Assembly: GCA_023630585.1 (NCBI GenBank)
Contig: CM042560.1
Coordinates: forward strand, 4,319,501 to 4,383,500
DNA length: 64,000 bases
Direction: 5' to 3'
Source: Cranoglanis bouderius
Taxonomy: Eukaryota > Chordata > Actinopteri > Siluriformes > Cranoglanididae
Made by a program: the position numbers and the translations under genes. This document shows positions 57,300-64,000 of the stretch, piece after piece (position 1 is the stretch's first letter; each line of letters opens with the position of its first letter). The notes under the pieces are model-generated. The model searched no databases, was not told the DNA's origin, and saw only the letters and a program-made list of their open reading frames with translations.

Positions 57300-57960
57300 T
57301 TATCGTTGCACTGCACAAGAGCTCAGAAATCTTAAACCTCTGACGGGAAATAATTAGGATTTATTTAAACTGCAATAGTGACCATGTTCTTAAGACACAG
57401 CTAAGCCTTTTAACCACCAGAGCTGCAATTAAAGGATTTAGGCTAGCTAGACTTTTTTTTTTTTTTTTTATTACCTGAAAATTGGCTGTTGCTTACCAAA
57501 CAATTTGATTTGAAAGTTTGCACTCGATGAATGACATTCAATTAACATTTTGCCGTCTTTCAATAATTAAAGGACTGTGCCGTGTTGATGAGCGATCATG
57601 GACTCCCATAAGAAACCGGTGCAGATAGATAGAGACAGCGCTAAAATTAGTTCAGACTGCTTATTTTCAATGTTTTTTTTTCCTCTCTCCCCAGCTCCTC
57701 TCTTTAATTTCTTCACATAGTTTAACGTTAAAAAAAAAAAAGAAAAAAAAAAAAGAATGAGGTCAACCTTTAAGATTTATGAGGAGGAAAAAATTAATGG
57801 TATGCTATTTTTACGCTGAAGATAGGCTGTTAATTTGGTATGACCTTAGTCAAAGGCGGTGAAACAACAAATTCTTTTACTTCCGCAGACAAACCATGGG
57901 TCCCATGTGCCGACACGGAAAATGAGCTGATTTGAGCACAAGGAAGCGACAAGCTCAAAC
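57300..57960. other. Candidate conserved regulatory element (downstream)
   Basis: Mostly complex sequence with two homopolymer runs. It includes GGGAAATAATTAGG, AGCTGCAATTAAAGG, GAATGACATTCAATTAAC and GGCTGTTAATTTGG. The density of AATTA words is high. Confidence 0.28.
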
Positions 57961-59028
57961 TGTTATCTTCCCGAGTCAGCATTTTTCCTTTCTATACAGT
58001 TCTGTGGAGCACGTTTATTAAGAAAAAGCACCTTCGTTCACCTCATTTTGGCTTGATTAATATTAGACACAACTGATTCCCTGATCCAGTAAATGTATAT
58101 ATAATGACTTGAGAAACTTTCTCTGATGTGGAACCGAAAATCTCGACCTTGGTTTGACTAAAACACAAATTTTCCCAATTAACCCTAAAACACGATGGCA
58201 TTCCTCCCCTCTGCACCACTTTCCCCCTTTTTTTCTTCTTCTCCTTGAAGAGATCAAAATGGCTCCGTTCGAGGCTTGCCGGGATTGAAGTGTTCCCCCA
58301 GGGTAGCAGAGCAAAACCTCACGCTCCCTGAAGGGAGAACAGAGGTGAAGCTGGATATTAGTGCCACACCACGTCTCTTCCTAACACTTTGTCCTTTGTT
58401 GGTGTTCGTGATCCTAACTGAACAGGTTGACCTTTGCCCTTTCACCCCTGCCCTGAACCCGACAGGCTAGAAGAGGCACATACTCCAGTGTCTCAGAGTG
58501 GGTTTGTAGGGATAGAACCAAATAGAAATACATTATTTCAAATGAACTAGTAATGTGTTTAAAACAAATAGAAATACAGATATTTGGTTGAGACTTAGCG
58601 GTGCGCACTGGGACTGGGATCCTGCAGGATGCCAAAACAAAAAACAAAAACAAAACAAAAAAAAAAAACAAGTGAGCAGTCAGATATGAAGCTGGCAGAA
58701 CAAAGAAAGACCACATTCATTAACATGAACAGATGAACAGGCGGCATTACACCATACATTTACCGCATTATTAGTAACTGTCTGGTCATGGTTGTGGTGA
58801 TTTAAAAAGCCAACTGAATTCATTAGAAAATATCAATGGCAGGTATAAACAAATATAATAACTGCGTGGATGGGATTTGAAAAAACAGTCTTGCACACAT
58901 CTCTAGTTGAGACTAATTATTATAGAACTTGAGTGATGTAGCTTAAGCTGAGAAACTGTCAGATAAAAGAATTCACGTACCATGCTGACAGTGTTTACAG
59001 GGGCATAGTGGTAGGATTCATATTTTCC

Positions 59029-59323
59029 ATCCATCCATCCATCCATCCATCCATCCATTTTTTATGCTGCTTATCCTACACAGGGTCACGGGGAGCCTGG
59101 AGCCTATCCCAGGGGACTCAGGGCACAAGGCGGGGAACACCCTGGACAGGGTGCCAACCCATTGCATGGCACAATCTCACACACACTCACACACTACGGA
59201 CAATTTAAAGATGCCAATCAGTCTAGAGCGCATGTCATCGGACTGGGGAGGAAACTGGAGTAGTGGAGGAAACCCCCAAAGCACGGGGAGAACATGTCCT
59301 AACCACTAAGCCACCATGCCCCC
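59029..59323 (-). mobile_element. Retroposon with ATGGATGG-type tail, copy 4
   Basis: Starts with seven TCCA units, then the phrases CTTATCCTACACAGGGTCAC, GGAGCCTATCCCAGGGGACT, ACCCTGGACAGGGTGCC and GGACTGGGGAGG, ending CCACCATGCCCCCC. The short stop-free frames inside it are not genes. Confidence 0.7.
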
Positions 59324-59819
59324 CCGGATTCATATTCCATAATAAAAAAAATTGTCCAGCTTGGCCCACATCCACTTCAGTTTAAGTACAGATATGGATA
59401 TTTAGAAAACTAAACATATACAGATGTAGTATCATTAGGTTATGCCTCCTTCACTCTCTCTTATTACCAAATAATGCAGGAATGGCAGAGTATTTACAGT
59501 AGGAGTTAGTCATGTGACCATGAATGTCTAGATATGAGTCCTCTCGGATATGAACCCTGTTGCTGTCAGAGCAGTAATTATGGTTGATTTATTAGGAACG
59601 AACACAGCTATTTAGCCCTATCTCTCACACTTAATCACCAAACATTTGTTCAACATATTCTTCTGCATGTTATAGAGCGCTCCATATTTAATCAAAAACC
59701 CTCTCGTTATGAGTGCATTGCCTACAGTGTGCTGACTTTAGTTGTTTTAACAAATGATAAGAGGAACTTGTTTCATGGATAAATGGATAAAAAGTATGGT
59801 GTCATTCAATAATAAATTA

Positions 59820-59985
59820 AAAACTGTAATTATTGACAAATTGCTGTGGTATAAGAGGAATAAATCATTTTGGTATTGTACTGTTATTGTAAAATAAACT
59901 TCTGGGTGGTAATATTAACTCCACCTCGCATCAGGCTGCATCATATTCCTCTATCATTGATTATTTTCCTAACAGCATGACCCCC
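59820..59985 (-). mobile_element. Non-autonomous element 'TTATAGGAAAAT', copy F (inverted, partial)
   Basis: Carries GTGGTATAAGAGGAATAAATC, ACTGTTATTGTAAAATAAAC, TGGTAATATTAACTCCACC and the inverted left end TTGATTATTTTCCTAACAGC. Confidence 0.5.
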
Positions 59986-61214
59986 AAGTGGTGTGTAAGG
60001 TGTAGGTGAAAATCTGAAGTAGTATTGAAGATGTGATAGGTGAGTATTATTGCATCATACATTGTAAGAGCCAATCAGGTGTCAAAATGCAAATGCGGGC
60101 CGGCGTTGCAGTGTTTTTCTTGATGAGGGTAAAAGGCAAGCAAGCATTTATTTATTAATGTATTAATAAATATACTTTTTAAGAAATGACTTGGGGGACT
60201 TGGATGCCCGTGTGAATGGCTCCTAAAATGTCTCAAAGACATTTATTGTAAGAACAGCACAGTTTTTTTTATGTTCCTATATTTTTAATGAACATATAGT
60301 TAAATCAACAGCCGTGATAGAAAAATATCACCTATTATTAAAAGGGGTAACGCTACAGAACTCGGACCACCTGATTTTTTCATTTGAGAATGAGAATAGA
60401 AAGGCTTATAAAATTTTTATTAAGATCTTTAATGTTTGATGTAGAATTTTAAAAGAATGGAAATGAAAGGTTCATGTGATAGTTAAGAACACGCAGGTAT
60501 CCTTTCCTTTTTAATGTCTGCGTCTTGCTGTACAAGCCAAATGGGGAATGTGCTTCAACCAACTGGAGATGAGTTTCAGCCGAATAATAATAATAATTTT
60601 GAAAAACATACACAGTCAGACGGTCAGTAACGATACCAGTGGTGTTTGAGAGGTTAATGCAAAAGACATTACTGAAAAAAACTTGTACTATACCTCAGGA
60701 TTGCTAAAGACCAGGTGAACATTCCAACAGTGAATCAATAAAACCACTGAAACAAAACTTAACTGAAAAAATTCAATTATTTCAGAAGAATTTATTTACA
60801 TGTTTAGTCAAAGTGAAGAAAAGAAAGTTGTCTCTGCAGTGTTTCAGCAGCATTCTTCTTTTAAGTGGAAAATCGCACTTAATATAGAATATAATAATAA
60901 TATAGTATAGAACATGTGACATGCACGTGTTATTGCATCACAAAATATAACAGCCAATCCTGCTTCAATATGCAAATGAAGCCATTTATTAATGGTTTAC
61001 TAGCAGACATGTTACTTAGTACAGACAAAAATCTGTTTTTAAGGTTTTATCTGGATAATCTGAATTTCTGCATCAAATATGATCTAATCTATGGTCTGCT
61101 TTAAAAGTTTACACCATTAAATGTAACATTTATTTAACTTGAAACAGGACCAACAGGAAGTTTTGGGTAAATATGTTCATTAGTCATGAGAAAAACACTG
61201 AGTAAACTATTTGA

Positions 61215-61740
61215 AAAGGAAAAAAAAAGTTTGCAGCCTGTTTCAAGTTTGCGAAAGACCACCTGAACTTTCCGGCAGTGGAATAATGTCCCGGGAACAG
61301 ATGAGACAAAAGAACTTTATGGGTAAATACACACAGAGTCGTGTTTGGAAGGAGTAGAATTGCCGCCTCAAGGCCTCGATGGCTTGCAATCGTCGAGGGT
61401 CCAATGAACTCCAGGCTGTATGAGGAGATTCTACAGCAGAATGTCAGCGCGTCTGTGGGTGGTCTAAAGCTCAAAGAAGGACAACGACAAAGATCCAAAG
61501 CACAGGGATAAATGAACAACAGAGTGCTTCAAACAGCAGAAATCCCATATTGTAGTATGAATGACCAAGTCGGAGGCCTGACCTCGGTTTTATTGAAACG
61601 CCACGCTGTGATCTCAAGCAGGCCGTTCAAGCGAGACATCGCAAATATATACATCAGTCAAAACAGTTTATTGTTTAGAGAAGTGGCCTGGAATGCCTGG
61701 CAGGTGCGGAGCAGAACTGATCATGTTCTAAATAAAGGCA
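61215..61740 (+). pseudogene. Heavily decayed Tc1-like transposase relic
   Basis: In the + strand frames one can read KFAKDHLNFP, a DETK-like word, WLAIVEGPMNSRLYEEIL, GLKLKEG, then in another frame DNDKDPKHRDK, and later KQAVQARHRKYI. These correspond in order to the Tc1/Sleeping Beauty-type motifs around the first D (SDETK), the EGTMN...Y..IL stretch, QDNDPKH with the second D, and the region after DLNPIE. Several stops and frameshifts interrupt it. A further fragment similar to its start (TTGCTAAAGACCAGGTGAAC) lies at about 60701. Identified by motif order only. Confidence 0.65.
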
Positions 61741-61912
61741 ACAATTTCAGGTTAGCAGAACTTTTTTTGAATGTTAGGGAAGTAACCTTTGGTTTTAAGA
61801 ACGGTCCTGAGAATGTGTTTACATTAAGTTTATAAAATGTTCCTGCACCATTTTAACAAAATATTAGTTTTTGTCTATCTGGGAATGTTGTGTGAGCAAC
61901 ATTTTAATCAAT

Positions 61913-62562
61913 TTTACAGGAAAACAATCAACAATGAGGTAGGAAGATGCAAGTTCCTGTTACCATCCTGAAGTTGATTATTTTCCTATAATAGCTAAGT
62001 ATTTTATTTCTCTTAAAATTTACTAAAGAAACTGCAAATTTTTTTTATTTATTAAGGAACACATACTTTTTATCCATTTATAGTTACATTTAATGGTGTA
62101 GAACATCAACATCAACATCAGCAAGTTTTTTCCTTATGTTATAACAGCTATAAACAGTCGTTCTCTCAACATGCTCTTTTTTCTCTCTCAAGGTTAAGGA
62201 GAAAAAAAAAATCAACTCATCATGTTACTAAGAAACCGTAAACTCCACCGTTACGAAGTGCTGATACTGGAGACTCCTTACATAAACATTTAATAAACTA
62301 CAGAAAATCAGCTATCACATATGTTTCCTTATTAAATAGCACACTTTTAAAAACACCTTTATTATTAGGATTGGATTATGTACATCATCTGCCATACTTT
62401 AAGTGCCTGTCAATGAGCTGTTACTATGGTAACAATAACGTTTTATAATGTGCGCATTAATATGAACCTGTAAGTTGAATTACTGCTGGAACTACTGTGA
62501 GAGCTGCTGTTAAAGAAAATGAATCAACACCTTCTGACTAATCATATCTGAGTATTCAACAG
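61913..62562 (+). mobile_element. Non-autonomous element 'TTATAGGAAAAT', copy G (longest)
   Basis: About 650 bp with the left end ACAGGAAAACAATCAAC, GAAGTTGATTATTTTCCTAT, the shared interior GATACTGGAGACTCCTTAC, and the right end GGAACTACTGTGAGAGCTGC, AATCAACACCTTCTGAC and TATTCAACAG. Confidence 0.6.
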
Positions 62563-62829
62563 TGTTGTATGTAAAACCTTTACTACAGCAGAGGTTACAA
62601 GAACATTGCCCAAACGTAATTTCTGCACCATTCAGCCTAACGTTTTTAATAATGTTCCCTGTTATCTCGGATGTAAAACAGATTCTCCAATCTATTTAGA
62701 TGGGTTCACGTGCATTTTTCCATTAACGACCTTGACTGTTTAATAAATACATTCTAATGTAAATTGTATGTTGGATGGAGATCAGATTCAATTTTTGGAG
62801 CTATTCGTGTTGAACGCATACAATCAACA

Positions 62830-63145
62830 ATTTAATAAATGTAACTGGAATTTACATCTGCACATAAAGCCTGCATTCTTAAAGACGCCTCATTGCGTAT
62901 TTGTTTAGCGAGAGAGGCAATTAGAGGAGAAAGTGTCAGATTTGTCTTTTTGTTTGGTGAATCTGAACTCGGAGAGGCCTCCCTAATTAATCACAATAAT
63001 GCCAAATTAATATGCACAAAAGATATGTACTCTGTAAAAAAAAAAAAAAAAAAATCATTGTTGATGATTTTTAATTTACCAAATTATCTTCATCAGCGTG
63101 CTGTTAATTATTTGACCCATTTCGGAGAGACGGTAGCACTCTGAC
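62830..63145. other. Candidate conserved regulatory element (downstream)
   Basis: Complex sequence with GAGAGGCAATTAGAGG, GCCTCCCTAATTAATCAC, GCCAAATTAATATGCAC and GCTGTTAATTATTTGACCC, split by a poly-A run at 63038-63054. The clusters of TAAT cores with TATGCA suggest homeodomain/POU binding (inference). Confidence 0.33.
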
Positions 63146-63724
63146 TTTTTCCAGTGAACTTTCTAAAAAACAAACAAGAAAAACAACAACCAAATATTAT
63201 ATATATATATATATATATTCAGGCTCCAACGTTCAACCCGGCTATATTATGTTTCAGCTTCGAACTGAAATAGGTGCTTAAAGATTGTGTTCTGATCAAA
63301 CTATGTGTTAATACTGCAGCTGCATTAAAGAAAAATATGAACCAAAGCATTGTGTTTGTGCTGTCGGAGGAATGGGGATGGACTCGTGAACCCCTGCTGG
63401 GTCACACGGGCACCATTTAATCAGCCTGACGTTAGCTAGCACGGCTTTAGCATTCTCTCAACACAGAGTCATGGCCCTGGGCTTCATTTGGAGCAGATCA
63501 GCAAGTAAACGGATCAGAGATGGGGGGGGAAAAAAGGAGCTTTGTGGAATTTTGCTCCACCTTGGCATTCATTCCTAAAGGAGGGAATCCTATTGTGGTT
63601 CTATTCCTTCATATCTGACAGAAGCAAAAGACACGTAGTATAAAAAAAAAAAGGGAAGAACAAAGTGAGGGGTGTCTTTTTTTTTTAGGCAAAGGGCTCA
63701 GTAGAGTGAGGTGAGAGGTACATG

Positions 63725-63985
63725 ATCCACATATCCGTATGTGATTATGAATCAGATAATAAGTGATATGGAATCATGTGTTAAAAACGAGTGCTTTTCA
63801 ACATGCGATAGCCTGGAATGAATCATGTGAACAAGTAAACACATAACACCATGAATAACACGTGTAGAATTAACATATGAAAAAAAAAATCACATGAAAT
63901 CAAAAATCATGGGAAAAATGTACGAAACATAACATGTGAAAGTGTCTGAAAACCATGTGATTATTCACGTGTGACTTTCTGTAAA
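63725..63985 (-). mobile_element. Dispersed CACATG-rich element, copy 2 (inverted)
   Basis: Reverse complement of the element in zeb2 intron 4. Both share the AGTCACA end, the AATAATCACATG word and the TTTCAGACACTTTCACATGT stretch. The two copies differ in length and have many substitutions, so neither is recent. Confidence 0.6.
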
Positions 63986-64000
63986 GAAAAGAAAATCAAG

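Larger units (their letters stand above)
30535..64000. other. Intergenic region downstream of zeb2, no gene recognised
   Basis: About 33 kb in which no exon of a known gene was recognised on either strand. In mammals ZEB2 lies in a gene-poor, enhancer-rich region and the neighbour on this 3' side is GTDC1; no part of it was identified here. The interval holds microsatellites, two Tc1 relics, several dispersed repeat families, one large minisatellite and scattered complex single-copy stretches. An exon of a poorly conserved or non-coding gene could have been missed. Confidence 0.7.

Overview
This is vertebrate nuclear DNA, almost certainly from a teleost fish. The window holds one recognisable protein-coding gene, a zeb2 orthologue (SIP1/ZFHX1B, the two-handed zinc-finger homeodomain repressor). 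It lies on the + strand with GT-AG introns. Dense (GT)n, (CT)n and (AT)n microsatellites, Tc1-like transposon relics and several families of short fish-type non-autonomous repeats support the teleost assignment. The repeat mix (notably the dispersed repeats with an ATGGATGG-type tail) would suit a catfish-like otophysan, but that is only a guess. Whether this is zeb2a or zeb2b cannot be settled from this window.

Layout: 1-10636 is the 3' part of a long intron. The exon with the start codon and the N-terminal NuRD-recruiting motif lies upstream, outside the window. Eight coding exons follow, matching human ZEB2 exons 3-10: 10637-10900, 16500-16568, 18616-18804, 19808-20022, 22452-22560, 22937-24924, 26522-26702 and 28354-28913. 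They add up to about 1191 codons in one uninterrupted frame. With the missing ~24-codon exon 2 this gives the ~1214 residues typical of ZEB2. They encode the acidic N-terminal region, the N-terminal zinc-finger cluster (exons 6-8), the SMAD-binding region, a central C2HC finger, the homeodomain-like segment and CtBP motifs (all exon 8), then the C-terminal fingers and acidic tail (exons 9-10). The 3' UTR runs from 28914 to about 30525. It carries five perfect 8-mer sites for miR-200b/c/429, one for miR-200a/141 and two for miR-205, the conserved wiring of the ZEB/miR-200 switch.

From about 30.5 kb to the end no gene is visible. The interval is a repeat-rich desert with a Tc1 pseudogene at 36.5-37.4 kb, a second decayed Tc1 relic at 61.2-61.7 kb, at least seven copies of one non-autonomous element, several LINE/SINE-tail repeats, one tRNA-derived SINE and a striking ~3.2 kb minisatellite of ~100 copies of a 32-bp unit with higher-order structure (49.3-52.5 kb). 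Between the repeats lie complex, homeobox-motif-rich single-copy stretches. In a zeb2 locus these are good candidates for conserved enhancers, but conservation cannot be shown from one sequence.

The main points worth a second look are the miR-200/205 site cluster, the higher-order 32-bp array and its diverged relatives, an apparent distant branch point with a ~147-nt AG-free zone made of a (CT)n repeat in front of the zinc-finger exon 6, loss of the second SUMO consensus in exon 8, and a donor-like GTAAAA directly after the exon 10 acceptor. No wholly new biological system was found.
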